A DNA stretch of 64,000 nucleotides from the NCBI RefSeq assembly GCF_004135605.1, contig NZ_SDPT01000002.1, forward strand, positions 744,001 through 808,000, given 5' to 3'. The position numbers were made by a program, and so were the translations under genes. The DNA is from Sphingomonas desiccabilis (GTDB lineage: Bacteria > Pseudomonadota > Alphaproteobacteria > Sphingomonadales > Sphingomonadaceae). Under the pieces are notes generated by a model. That model was not told the origin of the DNA. It worked only from the letters and a program-made list of their open reading frames with translations, and made no database searches. Shown piece after piece: positions 9,447 through 19,239 of this stretch (positions within the stretch are counted from its first letter, which is position 1; every line of letters starts with the position of its first letter).

Positions 9447-9839
9447 TTAGCGGCAGCGACGCGGGCTGTCCGAGCGATCAATCGCACGACCGGCAATCGC
9501 GCCGACTGCACCACCCAGCACCGTGCCGAGCAGGCGGTCTCCGCGACCCGCGACCTGGTTGCCCAGCAGGCCACCTGCGACCGCGCCGATCACCGTGCCG
9601 CCGTCGCCATTGTCGCAGCGGCGATAGTTGCGGTTGTTGTAGTAGCGGCGGTCATAGCCGCGATAGCTGCGGCGATCGTACCCGCGGTCATAGCGGCGGT
9701 CGTAGCCACGGTCATAACCGCGATCATAGTGGCGATCACCGTAGTAGTGGCGGCTCTGCGCGACCGCCGGAGCGGTGGGAACCAGCGCGGTGAAGCCCAT
9801 GGCGAGGGCGGCGCCTGCGAGAGAAAGCTTCTTGAACAT
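9447..9839 (-). CDS. exported glycine-zipper 2TM protein with Arg/Tyr/Asp repeats
   Basis: 130 residues. A Sec signal peptide (MFKKLSLAGAALAMG to VAQS, about 28 residues) is followed by a low-complexity stretch, residues 31-72, built from RGYDRRYD-like units. The C-terminal half, GGTVIGAVAGGLLGNQVAGRG and a second Gly-rich helix, is the glycine-zipper 2TM domain found in outer-membrane lipoprotein-like proteins. Cysteines near residues 75 and 129 could form a disulfide. It probably acts in the periplasm or at the outer membrane; function unknown. Confidence 0.8.
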   Translation of the reverse strand: MFKKLSLAGAALAMGFTALVPTAPAVAQSRHYYGDRHYDRGYDRGYDRRYDRGYDRRSYRGYDRRYYNNRNYRRCDNGDGGTVIGAVAGGLLGNQVAGRGDRLLGTVLGGAVGAIAGRAIDRSDSPRRCR

Positions 9840-10003
9840 CGGTCGTCTCCCAACTCGAACTTTTTCGTCAGCGGCGGGATTGCCCGTCGTCGATGAAGCC
9901 CTTTTGGCCGAGTCGCGTTGAGCCGAGCCTGAATGCGCTCGTTATCGGAGGTTCATGCGCGAAACGGCTGTCGCGATGCCGAATCGCCGCTTAAGGCCGG
10001 CGC

Positions 10004-11002
10004 ATGCGTATCGCTTCCGTGGTGCTCCTGACGCTGGCGCTCGTGCCGAGTTGGACCGGCACCATTCCCCGCCAGATCCTGGGCAAGCACCCGAACGTGA
10101 CGGCGCGGCAAGTGCCGCTGCGTGCGGGCGACCCGCAGGATCGCCGGGTGGGGGCGCTCACCTATTTGGGCGGCGTCCAACTCACCAGCCGCGACCGCGC
10201 CTTCGGCGGCTTCTCCGCCCTGCGCGTCGAGGGAGATCGGTTCACCCTCCTCAGCGATTTCGGATCGGTCGTTCGCTTTCGCATGGACCCCGACTGGCAG
10301 GTTTCCGAACCCGAGTTTCTGTCGCTCCCTGGCGGACCCGGCACCGGCTGGGAAAAGCGGGACCGTGACAGCGAATCGCTTGCGGTGGATCCGGCGACCG
10401 GCCGCTTGTGGGTAGGCTTCGAGCGCGCGAACGCGATCTGGCGCTACTCGGCCGATTTCGGCGCCGCCGAGCGGCACGTCCGCCCAAAGGCGATGGCCAA
10501 GTGGCCCAACGCTAGCGGGCCGGAAGCGATGGTGCGTCTGCGATCCGGCGCTTTTCTGGTGTTCAGCGAAGGCGCTCGCAACCGGAAGCGGCGCGACATC
10601 GGATTTGACGCGATCCGATTCGCAGGTGACCCGACGGTGCACCCCGGGCGCGGCTTTCACTTCCGCTACCTGCCGCCCAAGAACTATGCGCCCACGGATG
10701 TGGTGGAGCTCGCCGACGGACGGCTGCTGATGCTGCATCGTGCGGCATCGCTACGGAAGGGGTTCACCGCCGTCCTGTCGGTCATCGAACCGGATGCGAT
10801 TCGGCCCGGGGCGGTGGTGCAGGGGCGGGAGATCGCCCGGCTGGCGGACGACGTGATCCACGACAATTACGAGGCGCTGGCCGTCACATACGAAAAAGAC
10901 GCGACCATCCTGTGGCTCGCGTCCGACGACAACCAGATGTGGATCGAGCAGTCGCTGCTCTTGAAGTTCCGGCTGGACCTTCCGCCCGCAGGCGGAAGGT
11001 AG
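10004..11002 (+). CDS. exported phytase-like esterase-activity domain protein
   Basis: 332 residues with a short N-terminal hydrophobic segment (RIASVVLLTLALVPS) consistent with export. The body matches, by eye, the esterase-like activity of phytase family: LGGVQLTSRDRAFGGFSALRV, LLSDFGSVVRFRMD, DSESLAVDPATGRLWVGFE and DNYEALAV are typical blade motifs. Some members are linked to phosphoester hydrolysis; the substrate here is unknown. It converges with rpmB. Confidence 0.8.
   Translation: MRIASVVLLTLALVPSWTGTIPRQILGKHPNVTARQVPLRAGDPQDRRVGALTYLGGVQLTSRDRAFGGFSALRVEGDRFTLLSDFGSVVRFRMDPDWQVSEPEFLSLPGGPGTGWEKRDRDSESLAVDPATGRLWVGFERANAIWRYSADFGAAERHVRPKAMAKWPNASGPEAMVRLRSGAFLVFSEGARNRKRRDIGFDAIRFAGDPTVHPGRGFHFRYLPPKNYAPTDVVELADGRLLMLHRAASLRKGFTAVLSVIEPDAIRPGAVVQGREIARLADDVIHDNYEALAVTYEKDATILWLASDDNQMWIEQSLLLKFRLDLPPAGGR
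10977..11000. terminator. hairpin overlapping a stop codon
   Basis: Perfect 10-bp inverted repeat ACCTTCCGCC/GGCGGAAGGT with a CGCA loop. It ends in the TAG of the phytase-like gene and has no T-run. It may limit read-through toward rpmB. Confidence 0.4.
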
Positions 11003-11046
11003 CAGGATCAGACCGCCCGTCCGCCCGAAGGGGACAGGCAGCTAGA

Positions 11047-11349
11047 TCAGGCCGCCGCCTCGGTGGTGGTGGCGATCTTCTTGGCGATCTCGCGCTTCAG
11101 GCGACGAACGCGCAGCGACAGGTCGGTGTCGCTGGTCTTCAGCAGCCAGTTGTCGAGGCCGCCGACGTGCTCGACCGAGCGCAGACCGTGCGTCGACACG
11201 CGCAGCTTCACGCCGCGCTCCAGCGCGTCCGAAAGAAGCGTCACGTTCTGCAGGTTCGGCAGAAAGGTACGCTTGGTCTTGTTGTTGGCGTGGGAAACGT
11301 TGTTACCCACCTGCCGGCCCTTGCCGGTCAGCTCGCAAATGCGCGACAT
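11047..11349 (-). CDS. rpmB: 50S ribosomal protein L28
   Basis: 100 residues starting [27 protein letters not shown], the invariant L28 N-terminus, followed by [10 protein letters not shown] and [21 protein letters not shown]. Part of the large ribosomal subunit. Unlike its position in many bacteria, it is not next to rpmG here. It is a single-gene unit between converging and diverging neighbours. Confidence 0.98.
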   Translation of the reverse strand: MSRICELTGKGRQVGNNVSHANNKTKRTFLPNLQNVTLLSDALERGVKLRVSTHGLRSVEHVGGLDNWLLKTSDTDLSLRVRRLKREIAKKIATTTEAAA

Positions 11350-11531
11350 GCGTTGGTTCCTGGTTACGGCAATGGTCGGGGCAACTGCCCCGGGAAAGTC
11401 GGCGCTAGTAACGGCAGAGGCGCGCCGCGTCAACCGCGCCGCCGCGGACTGACGTTGCGCAGCGTGCAACCGCCCGCCGCCTGCGCGCGTTATTCCGGCA
11501 GCGAATCCTTTTGGCAACCGGGGAATCCTTC

Positions 11532-11750
11532 ATGCGCACGATCCTCTTCATCCTCGGCCTCGTCGTCCTGCTGCTGATCGGCGCGATGATGCTCGGCCTG
11601 GTCAGCATCGACATGGTCCGCCCGGCCGCCGTTCAGGCGCCCAAGTTCGAGGCGGACGTCGGCCGCGTAGACGTGGGGACCGAGAACCGCACCGTGCAGG
11701 TGCCGACCCTCGACATCCAGCGCGCCGACAACACCCAGGCGGCGCAGTAA
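11532..11750 (+). CDS. small membrane-anchored protein, unknown function
   Basis: 72 residues. One N-terminal membrane helix (ILFILGLVVLLLIGAMMLGLV, residues 4-24) is followed by a soluble tail of about 45 residues rich in Val/Asp/Ala, with no cysteine. The ATG at 11532 has GGGAATCC upstream; an in-frame GTG or ATG lies slightly earlier but adds nothing family-like. It faces tadA on the same strand, 84 nt apart. I do not recognise the family. Confidence 0.65.
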   Translation: MRTILFILGLVVLLLIGAMMLGLVSIDMVRPAAVQAPKFEADVGRVDVGTENRTVQVPTLDIQRADNTQAAQ

Positions 11751-11834
11751 CCACGGGCCTGGTTCCGCCCAGCGGCGGGGGGGCTCGCACTCTGGCCGCT
11801 GGCGCAAGGCTCCGTGGCGGGCCATGAGGCGGCC

Positions 11835-12287
<453 letters not shown>

Positions 12288-12348
12288 CAGCGCGGCTGAG
12301 CCCAGCATCTGTACGCCCATCGCGATGTCGGGAGAGGCCGGCAAAGCA

Positions 12349-12377
12349 AAACGCCCGCCGAACCTCGACGGGCGTTT
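12349..12377. terminator. bidirectional intrinsic terminator between tadA and ompA-like gene
   Basis: AAACGCCCG (12349-12357) pairs with CGGGCGTTT (12369-12377). The stem ends in TTT on the plus strand and TTTT on the minus strand, so it can serve both converging genes. Confidence 0.65.
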
Positions 12378-12389
12378 CGCAATCACCGT

Positions 12390-12463
12390 GCTCCTGCGAA
12401 AGCAGGAGCCCAGGGTTCCGGGCGCTGTCCTGTATGGCCCTGGGCTCCTGCCTTCGCAGGAGC
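12390..12463. repeat. intergenic palindromic repeat, family B, complete copy
   Basis: Two 26-nt arms, GCTCCTGCGAAAGCAGGAGC plus CCAGGG and its inverted copy ending GCAGGAGC, match with one mismatch. Each arm also contains its own short hairpin (CTCCTGC...GCAGGAG). It lies between converging tadA and the OmpA-like gene, beside a terminator. Confidence 0.85.
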
Positions 12464-12492
12464 GCTGCCTAGGGACAGAACCTGGTTCCGCC

Positions 12493-13170
12493 TTAGCGGA
12501 CCTCGTCCTGGTTGATCGGCACGATCTTGATCTCGACGCGCCGGTTCGCGGCGCGGCCGGCGTCGGTGTCGTTGCTGGCGATCGGCTGGGTCTCGCCAAA
12601 GCCGCGGGTGCCGATTCGCGCGCTCTGCACGCCATGGCTGGAAAGATAGCCGGCGACGGCCGAGGCGCGGCGCTCCGACAGCGTCTGGTTGTACGCGTCG
12701 GACCCGGTCGAATCGGTGTGGCCGTACACGTCGATATAGGTCTGGTTGTACTGCGACAGCACGTCGGCGACCTGGTCCAGCGTCGGCTGGAACTGCGGCT
12801 GCACGGTGGCGCTGTCATAGGCGAAGGTGATGCCGGAGGGCATGTTCAGCAGCAGGTCGTCGCCCTGGCGGACGACCTGCACGTCGGTGCCGGCGGTGCG
12901 CTGGCGCAGTTCCCGCTCCTGCCGGTCCATGTAGTTGCCGATCGCCGCGCCGGCGATGCCGCCCAGGCCCGCGCCCACGATCTTTTCGGTGCGGTCGTTG
13001 CGTCCGCCGACCAGGTCGCCCAGCAGATAGCCGCCGAGCACGCCGCCGATGCCGCCGATCGCCGCCTTGGAAATCGAGCGCTGGCCGGTCTCCGGATCCG
13101 TCACGCACGCGCTGGTCAGCGTCATCGTACCCAGTGCACCCGCCAGCATCAGCTTCGACACACTCCGCAT
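12493..13170 (-). CDS. OmpA-family outer-membrane lipoprotein with glycine zipper
   Basis: 225 residues. A lipoprotein signal peptide ends in TLTSAC, a slightly unusual lipobox with Thr at -3. Residues about 36-80 form two glycine-zipper helices (IGGIGGVLGGYLLGDLVGG, then GAGLGGIAGAAIG). The C-terminal half is an OmpA peptidoglycan-binding domain with VYGHTDSTGSDAYNQTLSERRA and NRRVEIKI. It probably tethers the outer membrane to peptidoglycan. Two ATGs in tandem (13173 and 13170) follow GGAGG; spacing favours the second. Confidence 0.92.
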   Translation of the reverse strand: MRSVSKLMLAGALGTMTLTSACVTDPETGQRSISKAAIGGIGGVLGGYLLGDLVGGRNDRTEKIVGAGLGGIAGAAIGNYMDRQERELRQRTAGTDVQVVRQGDDLLLNMPSGITFAYDSATVQPQFQPTLDQVADVLSQYNQTYIDVYGHTDSTGSDAYNQTLSERRASAVAGYLSSHGVQSARIGTRGFGETQPIASNDTDAGRAANRRVEIKIVPINQDEVR

Positions 13171-13327
13171 CATGTTCCTCCGTGTCACATTTCTTGATTT
13201 GATCTTGTGCCGGTGAACACCGACCCGGACCTGATTGTTCCGCACGCGATTTGAACGCCGGCTTACCGAAAGCCCATCGCGCAGTTGTCGCGACCGCACC
13301 ATTGCGGCTAAGCGTTGGGGAAGAACA

Positions 13328-14635
13328 ATGACCCAGTTCACCCCATTCCCGTGGATCGACGTCGCGATCATCTTCGCGCTGGTCCTCCTGAACGGCGTTT
13401 TCGCCATGTCCGAACTCGCGATCGTGTCCGCACGGCCCGCCCGGCTGGAGGCGCTGGCACGGGCTGGCGGCAGGGGAGCGGCGACCGCGATGCGGCTGGC
13501 GAGCGATCCGGGCAAGTTCCTGTCGACGGTGCAGATCGGCATCACCCTGATCGGCATCGTCGCGGGCGCCTATTCGGGCGCGAGCCTGGGCGGCCCGGTC
13601 GGCGAACGGCTGAGCGCGTGGCTCGGTCTCGCGCCGCAGGCAGGGCAGACGGCCGGCTTCGCGATCGTCATCGGGCTCACGACCTATGCCTCGCTGGTGA
13701 TCGGCGAACTGGTGCCCAAGCAGTTCGCGCTCCGCTCGCCCGAGCCGATCGCGGCCATCGTCGCGCTGCCGATGCTGTGGCTGTCGAAGCTGACCGCACC
13801 GCTGGTCTGGCTGCTCGACACCACCACCGGCCTCGTCTTCCGGCTGCTGCGCCTCGATCGCGAGACGGAGAACCGAGTCACGGCGGAGGAGCTGCAATTG
13901 CTGGTGGCCGAAGCGACCAAGTCGGGCGTGATCGAGGAGCATGAGCGCTCGATCATCTCGGGCGTCGTGCGGCTGGCGGACCGGCCGGTGCGCGAAATCA
14001 TGACGCCGCGGACTGCCGTCGACTGGCTCGACCTGGACTTGGAGCCGGAGAAGCTGCGCGCCGCGCTTGCCGATACACCGCACACCCGCCTGCCCGTCGC
14101 CGAAGGCTCGATCGACAAGGTCGTGGGCGTGGTACAGGCGCGCGACATCGTCGCTGCGACCATGCGCGGCGAGGCGCTGGACCTGCGCCGCCTGATGCAT
14201 GTCGCCCCGGTGCTGCCCGATCAGGTCGACGCGATGGACGCGCTCACGGCGTTGCGCGGTGCCGATGTGCCGATGGGTCTGGTCCACGACGAATACGGCC
14301 ATTTCGAAGGGCTGGTGACGCCTGCCGACCTGCTCAAGGCGATCGCCGGCGAGTTCGCGTCCGACGCCGAGCCGGGCGACACGCCCAATGTCGTCGAGCG
14401 TGAGGACGGCACCCTGCTGGTCTCCGGCCAGCTCTCGGCCGACGCGCTGGCGGAGCGGCTCGGGATCGAGCTGCCCGAGGATCGCGACTATGCGACGGTC
14501 GCGGGTCTTGCGCTTGCGGTGCTCAAGCACCTGCCCGAGGAGGGCGAGCACTTCCTCGAGCAGGGCTGGCGCTTCGAGATCGTCGACATGGACGGGCGCA
14601 AGATCGACAAGCTGCTGGTGTCCGCCGCGGTCTGA
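13328..14635 (+). CDS. HlyC/CorC family CNNM-CBS membrane protein
   Basis: 435 residues. The N-terminal DUF21/CNNM domain has about four membrane segments (VAIIFALVLLNGVFAMSELA, then TVQIGITLIGIVAGA). Two CBS domains occupy about residues 205-325 (REIMTPRTAVDWL; VHDEYGHFEGLVTPADLL). The C-terminal CorC_HlyC transporter-associated domain reads LAVLKHLPEEGEHF. Proteins of this family are linked to Mg2+/Co2+ efflux and sometimes misnamed hemolysins. GGGGAAG lies upstream of the ATG. It is divergent from the OmpA-like gene. Confidence 0.93.
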   Translation: MTQFTPFPWIDVAIIFALVLLNGVFAMSELAIVSARPARLEALARAGGRGAATAMRLASDPGKFLSTVQIGITLIGIVAGAYSGASLGGPVGERLSAWLGLAPQAGQTAGFAIVIGLTTYASLVIGELVPKQFALRSPEPIAAIVALPMLWLSKLTAPLVWLLDTTTGLVFRLLRLDRETENRVTAEELQLLVAEATKSGVIEEHERSIISGVVRLADRPVREIMTPRTAVDWLDLDLEPEKLRAALADTPHTRLPVAEGSIDKVVGVVQARDIVAATMRGEALDLRRLMHVAPVLPDQVDAMDALTALRGADVPMGLVHDEYGHFEGLVTPADLLKAIAGEFASDAEPGDTPNVVEREDGTLLVSGQLSADALAERLGIELPEDRDYATVAGLALAVLKHLPEEGEHFLEQGWRFEIVDMDGRKIDKLLVSAAV

Positions 14636-14656
14636 GCCGCGGCGGCTCTCGGGATC

Positions 14657-15337
14657 TCAGCCGAGCTTTCCGAACTTCGCTTCATAGCCGGCGCGGTCGC
14701 CCGCCGAGAGCAGGCGTGCCTGCTCCACCCAGCGGTCCCGCGCCATCCGCCCCTGGAAGCTGCCGAGCGAGGCGTCGATCCGGTCCGCCTCGGCCGGGTC
14801 GAGCGCGGCCAGGTCCGCGATGCTCGTGATCCCCAGCTCGGCAAGCTGCGCGGCCACCTTGGGGCCGAGCCCCTTCAACGTGGTGAGGTCGCTCGCCGTC
14901 GCCGCCGGAACGGGCGCGGCAGCCGGAATGGATCTGGCAGGCGGAGCGCTCGGCGCAGCGGCGGCTGCCGGCTCGGCGGGTGCTGGCGGATTCGCGGAAT
15001 CGGCTGACGCGACCTGCCGTGGAGCCTGCACCGGCTGCGGCGCGGGCGCCGGGAGGTCGGTCGGCTCGACCGGGGTGCGGCGCTCGGCTGCGATGGCTGC
15101 GCCCGGCGCATCCGGATCGGCCACGGCCGCGCCGGGCTCCTCGCGGCGGCTCTGTCCGATCGCTTCCAGCTCGCGCTCGGCCGCGCGCCGCTTGGCGCGG
15201 AGCCGCACTCCCCACAGGATCGCCGCGACGACGATCACCGCGAAGATCGCGATCACCACCAAATGGGTGACGGTGACGGGCATCATCTGGTCCGCCGCAC
15301 CGACGACGGTCTGGCGGGATTGTTCGGCTTCTTGCAT
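14657..15337 (-). CDS. membrane-anchored helix-hairpin-helix protein
   Basis: 226 residues. A membrane helix (LVVIAIFAVIVVAAILWGV, about residues 25-43) is followed by a basic/acidic linker, a long Ala/Pro-rich spacer, and a C-terminal helix-hairpin-helix region LTTLKGLGPKVAAQLAELGI near residues 150-170. HhH units of this kind bind DNA or mediate protein contacts; function unknown. The ATG at 15337 has a clear GGAGG and was preferred to the longer frame. It converges with the CBS protein, 21 nt between stops. Confidence 0.82.
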   Translation of the reverse strand: MQEAEQSRQTVVGAADQMMPVTVTHLVVIAIFAVIVVAAILWGVRLRAKRRAAERELEAIGQSRREEPGAAVADPDAPGAAIAAERRTPVEPTDLPAPAPQPVQAPRQVASADSANPPAPAEPAAAAAPSAPPARSIPAAAPVPAATASDLTTLKGLGPKVAAQLAELGITSIADLAALDPAEADRIDASLGSFQGRMARDRWVEQARLLSAGDRAGYEAKFGKLG

Positions 15338-15417
15338 GGGTACGCCTCCGGCCGGCCAAACCGCGGCCGGAGGCAAAGCATAGCGGCGTAGCCGCCATGC
15401 TCAAGGCGTTGAGGCGC

Positions 15418-16680
15418 TTAGCCTTCTTCGCGCGCGATTTCGCGCCAGCCGATGTCGCGCCGGCAGAAGCCGTCGGCAAAGGCGATGCGGTCGACGGCCC
15501 GGTACGCCGCGGCCTGTGCCTCGCGGACGCTGGGGCCGGTGGCGGTGACCGTCAGCACGCGGCCGCCCGAGGCCACCAGCGCCTCGCCGTCGCGGCGGGT
15601 GCCGGCCTGGAACACGCGTGCGCCGTGCGCCTCGGCCGTGTCGATGCCGGTGATGGCGCCGCCGGCCGCCGGCGTACCAGGATAGCCGCGCGCGGCCACC
15701 ACGACGGTCAGCGCCGGGTCGTCGGAGAAGCGCACCTTGTGCCCCGCGAGCCTCCCCTCGGCGGTCGCGAGCATCACCTCCAGCAGATCGCTTTCCAGGC
15801 GCATCATCAGCACCTGGCACTCCGGATCGCCGAAGCGGGCGTTGTATTCGATCAGCTTGGGGCCGAGCGGGGTGAGCATCAGCCCGGCATAGAGCACGCC
15901 GCTATAGGGCATGCCTTCCTCGGCCAGCTTCTCGATGGTGGGACGCACGATCGTATCGATCGCCAGCTGCTCCAGCTCGGGCGTCAGCACCCGGGCGGGG
16001 CTGTAGGCGCCCATGCCGCCGGTGTTCGGCCCCACGTCGCCGTCGCCGACGCGCTTGTGGTCCTGCGCGGAGCCGAACGGCAGATAGCTGGTGCCGTCGG
16101 TCAGCACGAACAGGCTGGCTTCCTCGCCGGTCAGGAACTCCTCGATCACCGCCTCGGCACCGGGGCCGTCGAACAGCGCGGCGAGCGCAGCGTCCGCCTC
16201 TTGCGGAGAGCTGGCGATGGTCACGCCCTTGCCGGCGGCCAGGCCGTCCGCCTTGATGACGACCGGCAGCCCGAAGGTGCCGAGCGCGTTGCGGGCGGCT
16301 TCGAGCGAGGTCACGCGGACATAGCCGGCGGTCGGGATGTCGGCGCGCTGGCACAGGTCCTTGGTGAAGCCCTTCGACCCCTCCAGCTGCGCGGCGGCCG
16401 CGGACGGTCCGAATACGGCGATGCCGGCCTCGCGCAGCGTGTCGGCGAGTCCTTCGACCAGCGGCTGCTCGGGCCCCACCACCACGAAGCGCACGTCGTG
16501 CTCGCGGCAGAAGGCGAGCAGCGCCGCCTGGTCGGTGCCGGCGATCGCGACGCACTCGGCGTGCTCCGCAATGCCGGGGTTGCCTGGCGCGGCATAGAGC
16601 CTATCGAGGAGCGGAGATTGTGCGAGCCGCCATGCGAGCGCATGTTCGCGCCCCCCCGAGCCCACCAGCAGGACGTTCAT
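15418..16680 (-). CDS. purD: phosphoribosylamine-glycine ligase (GARS)
   Basis: 420 residues, ATP-grasp enzyme for the second step of de novo purine synthesis (phosphoribosylamine + glycine + ATP to GAR). Visible: N-terminal [18 protein letters not shown], central [18 protein letters not shown], and [19 protein letters not shown]. The start codon CAT/ATG at 16680-16678 overlaps by two bases the start codon of divergent xseA. AAGGA lies 6 nt upstream of the purD ATG, inside xseA. Confidence 0.97.
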   Translation of the reverse strand: MNVLLVGSGGREHALAWRLAQSPLLDRLYAAPGNPGIAEHAECVAIAGTDQAALLAFCREHDVRFVVVGPEQPLVEGLADTLREAGIAVFGPSAAAAQLEGSKGFTKDLCQRADIPTAGYVRVTSLEAARNALGTFGLPVVIKADGLAAGKGVTIASSPQEADAALAALFDGPGAEAVIEEFLTGEEASLFVLTDGTSYLPFGSAQDHKRVGDGDVGPNTGGMGAYSPARVLTPELEQLAIDTIVRPTIEKLAEEGMPYSGVLYAGLMLTPLGPKLIEYNARFGDPECQVLMMRLESDLLEVMLATAEGRLAGHKVRFSDDPALTVVVAARGYPGTPAAGGAITGIDTAEAHGARVFQAGTRRDGEALVASGGRVLTVTATGPSVREAQAAAYRAVDRIAFADGFCRRDIGWREIAREEG

Positions 16681-18058
16681 GCCCGATCCTTTTTCCGGCT
16701 TTTCATCGGGGCGGCTCGTAGCCGAGCCGATCCCCGGGGACAACGCCGCCCCCGTCAGTGTCAGCGAACTTGCCGGCCGCCTGAAGCGGATGGTGGAGGG
16801 CGAGTTCGGCCATGTCCGCCTGCGTGGCGAGATTTCGGGCTACAAGCGGGCCGCTTCGGGCCACGTCTATCTGTGCCTGAAGGACGAGAGCGCGGTGATC
16901 GACGGCGTCATCTGGCGCGGTGCCGCCGCCGCGCTGCCGTTCCAGGCGCAGGACGGGATTGAGGTCGTCGCGACCGGAAAGCTCACCACCTATCCCGGCC
17001 GCTCGAAATACCAGATCGTGATCGATCGCATGGAGCTGGCGGGCGAGGGCGCGCTGATGGCGCTGCTCGAGAAGCTCAAGGCCAAGCTCGGCGCCGAGGG
17101 GCTGTTCGATCCCGCGCGCAAGAAGCCGCTGCCGTTCCTGCCGCGGGTGATCGGCGTCGTCACCTCGCCAACCGGCGCGGTGATCCGCGACATCCTTCAC
17201 CGGCTGGAGGACCGCTGCCCCAGTCATGTGATCGTGTGGCCGGTGCAGGTGCAGGGGGAGGGCGCCGCCCAGCAGGTTGCAGCGGCCGTGCGCGGCTTCG
17301 GCGCGATCGAGCCCGGCGGCCCGGTGCCGCGCCCGGACCTGCTCATCGTCGCGCGCGGCGGCGGTTCGATCGAGGACCTGTGGGCGTTCAACGAGGAAGC
17401 GGTGGTGCGCGCGGTCGCCGACTGCTCGATCCCGGTGATCTCGGCGGTCGGGCACGAGACCGACACGAGTCTGTGCGACCACGCCGCCGACCTGCGCGCG
17501 CCGACTCCGACCGCGGCGGCGGAACTCGCGGTGCCGGTGCTTGCCGACCTGCGCCACACCGTCCAGAGCCATGCGATGCGCACCGAGCGTTGCGTCCGCC
17601 GCTACCACCAGCGCGGCGAGGAGCGGCTTGCCGCGCTCGTCCGCGTGCTGCCGCGGCGCGACGCGCTGCTCGGGCCGCAGCGCCAGCGGGTGGACGATCT
17701 CGCCCAGCGGCTGGGGCTGGGGCTGGAGCGGCGGCTGGGGCAGGCGCGGCGCACGCTTGATCGACAGTCGGCGGTGCTGCGGCCGGCGATGCTGGACCGC
17801 CAGCTGACCCGCGGGCGCCAGCATCTCGCCTCGGTCGGACGGCTGCTGGAAAGCGTGAACCCCGACAACCTCCTCAAGCGCGGCTATGTCCGGGTCGAGG
17901 GGCGCGGCACCGGCAAGACCATCGACTCCGCCGCCGCCGCCCGCGCGGCCGGCGGCCTGAAGCTCCACTTCCGCGATGGCGTGGTGGACGCACGGGTTGA
18001 GCGTGCCGGGGGCAAGCCCTATCCTCCGGACAAGCTCGAGCAGCCGAGCCTGCTCTGA
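16679..18058 (+). CDS. xseA: exodeoxyribonuclease VII large subunit
   Basis: 459 residues. XseA with XseB forms ExoVII, which degrades single-stranded DNA to oligonucleotides. The N-terminal OB domain ([24 protein letters not shown]) is followed by the catalytic domain ([64 protein letters not shown]), then a coiled C-terminal region. The ATG at 16679 has AGGA 5 nt upstream. xseB is separate at 43843. No other in-frame start is near, so the overlap with purD's start codon seems real. Confidence 0.96.
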   Translation: MPDPFSGFSSGRLVAEPIPGDNAAPVSVSELAGRLKRMVEGEFGHVRLRGEISGYKRAASGHVYLCLKDESAVIDGVIWRGAAAALPFQAQDGIEVVATGKLTTYPGRSKYQIVIDRMELAGEGALMALLEKLKAKLGAEGLFDPARKKPLPFLPRVIGVVTSPTGAVIRDILHRLEDRCPSHVIVWPVQVQGEGAAQQVAAAVRGFGAIEPGGPVPRPDLLIVARGGGSIEDLWAFNEEAVVRAVADCSIPVISAVGHETDTSLCDHAADLRAPTPTAAAELAVPVLADLRHTVQSHAMRTERCVRRYHQRGEERLAALVRVLPRRDALLGPQRQRVDDLAQRLGLGLERRLGQARRTLDRQSAVLRPAMLDRQLTRGRQHLASVGRLLESVNPDNLLKRGYVRVEGRGTGKTIDSAAAARAAGGLKLHFRDGVVDARVERAGGKPYPPDKLEQPSLL

Positions 18059-18077
18059 TGACCCTTTGGAAACTCGG

Positions 18078-18278
18078 ATGCTGATGTCGAACCATTCGCG
18101 CCAGGCGCGCCTCCACTACCTCTCGGGCGGGTTCCGCGTCCTGTCGCCGGGCGATCATGTCGTCTGCGCCCGTACCGGCGAGAAGATCCCGCTCGAGGAG
18201 CTTCATTACTGGAGCGCCGAGCGGCAGGAAGCCTATGCCACTGCGGAGGCCGCAACCGCGGCGATGCGCCCGGCGTGA
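18078..18278 (+). CDS. DUF2093 protein
   Basis: 66 residues. The sequence LHYLSGGFRVLSPGDHVVCARTGEKIPLEELHYWSAERQEAYA matches the alphaproteobacterial DUF2093 family, whose function is unknown. Two ATGs, 18078 and 18084, are possible. It lies 19 nt after xseA, and its TGA overlaps the GTG of the next gene, so xseA, DUF2093 and the M23 gene look like one operon. Confidence 0.85.
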   Translation: MLMSNHSRQARLHYLSGGFRVLSPGDHVVCARTGEKIPLEELHYWSAERQEAYATAEAATAAMRPA

Positions 18279-19183
18279 GGCTGCGCGCAGCGTTCGGCGC
18301 GGGGTTGCTCGCGCTGACGGGGTGCACGGTGGTTCCGGCCGGTGCGGCAGGCCCCGCTCCGGTTCAGGCGGCGCCTGCGCCGGTGGCACCCGCCGCCGTG
18401 GCGCCGGCTCAGCCGGCGGCACCGGTGCTGTTCCGCTACGAGGGGCAGCGCATCCAGGGCGGCATGCTGGTCGGCACCGCGCCGGCAGGCGTGACGTCGC
18501 TGTCCTTCGAGGGCGAGCCGATCGCACTCGCTCCGGACCGCCGCTTCCTGATCGCCTTCGATCGCGATGCCGGCCCCGTCGCCCGGCTGGTCGCGCGCTT
18601 CGCCGACGGGCGCGAGCAGGTCGAGACGTTCGCCGTCGCACCGCGCGCCTGGCAGATCGAGCGGCTGCCGACGCTGCCCAAGGTCAGCCAGCCGAGCGCC
18701 GAGTTCCAGCGCCGCCGCCCGCCCGAGCTTGCGCAGATCGTCGCCGCCCGCAAGCAGGAGACCGGGGCGCAGGGCTGGTCGCAGCGCTTCCGGTGGCCGG
18801 CGACCGGGCGCATCTCCGGCCGGTTCGGGTCCCAGCGCATCTATGCGGGCGAGCCCGGCAGCTACCATTCGGGCGTCGACGTGGCCAAGCCGACCGGCGC
18901 CCCGGTAGCGGCGCCCGCCGACGGCGTGGTGATCCTGGCGGCGGATTCGCCCTTCACCCTGGAGGGCAACCTGCTGATGCTCGACCATGGCATGGGGCTC
19001 AGCAGCGCGTTTCTTCATCTCTCGCGCATCGATGTCCGGCCCGGGCAGCGCGTCCGGCAGGGCGAGGTGATCGGCGCCGTCGGCAGCACCGGCCGCGCCA
19101 CCGGCCCGCACCTCCACTGGGGCATGGTCTGGAAGGGGCGGCGGCTCGACCCGATGCTGATCGCGGGGCCGATGCCCGACTGA
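18275..19183 (+). CDS. M23 family metallopeptidase lipoprotein
   Basis: 302 residues. A short lipoprotein signal ends in the good lipobox LTGC, followed by an Ala/Pro-rich linker. The LytM/M23 domain fills the C-terminal half: YHSGVDVAKPTGAPV supplies the His and Asp zinc ligands, and GPHLHWGMVWKGRRLDP the catalytic HxH. All metal ligands are visible, so an active peptidoglycan endopeptidase is likely rather than a degenerate activator. The GTG start overlaps the DUF2093 stop. Confidence 0.92.
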   Translation: MRLRAAFGAGLLALTGCTVVPAGAAGPAPVQAAPAPVAPAAVAPAQPAAPVLFRYEGQRIQGGMLVGTAPAGVTSLSFEGEPIALAPDRRFLIAFDRDAGPVARLVARFADGREQVETFAVAPRAWQIERLPTLPKVSQPSAEFQRRRPPELAQIVAARKQETGAQGWSQRFRWPATGRISGRFGSQRIYAGEPGSYHSGVDVAKPTGAPVAAPADGVVILAADSPFTLEGNLLMLDHGMGLSSAFLHLSRIDVRPGQRVRQGEVIGAVGSTGRATGPHLHWGMVWKGRRLDPMLIAGPMPD

Positions 19184-19239
19184 CGCGGAACCGCCATCGC
19201 GATCGGCCATTGAACCGGCAACAAACAAGGGGAACGACG

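Noticed and set aside
9630..9760. CRISPR-like tandem repeats
   Set aside because: The repeats are in frame and encode the RGYDRRYD segment of an exported protein; there are no spacers.
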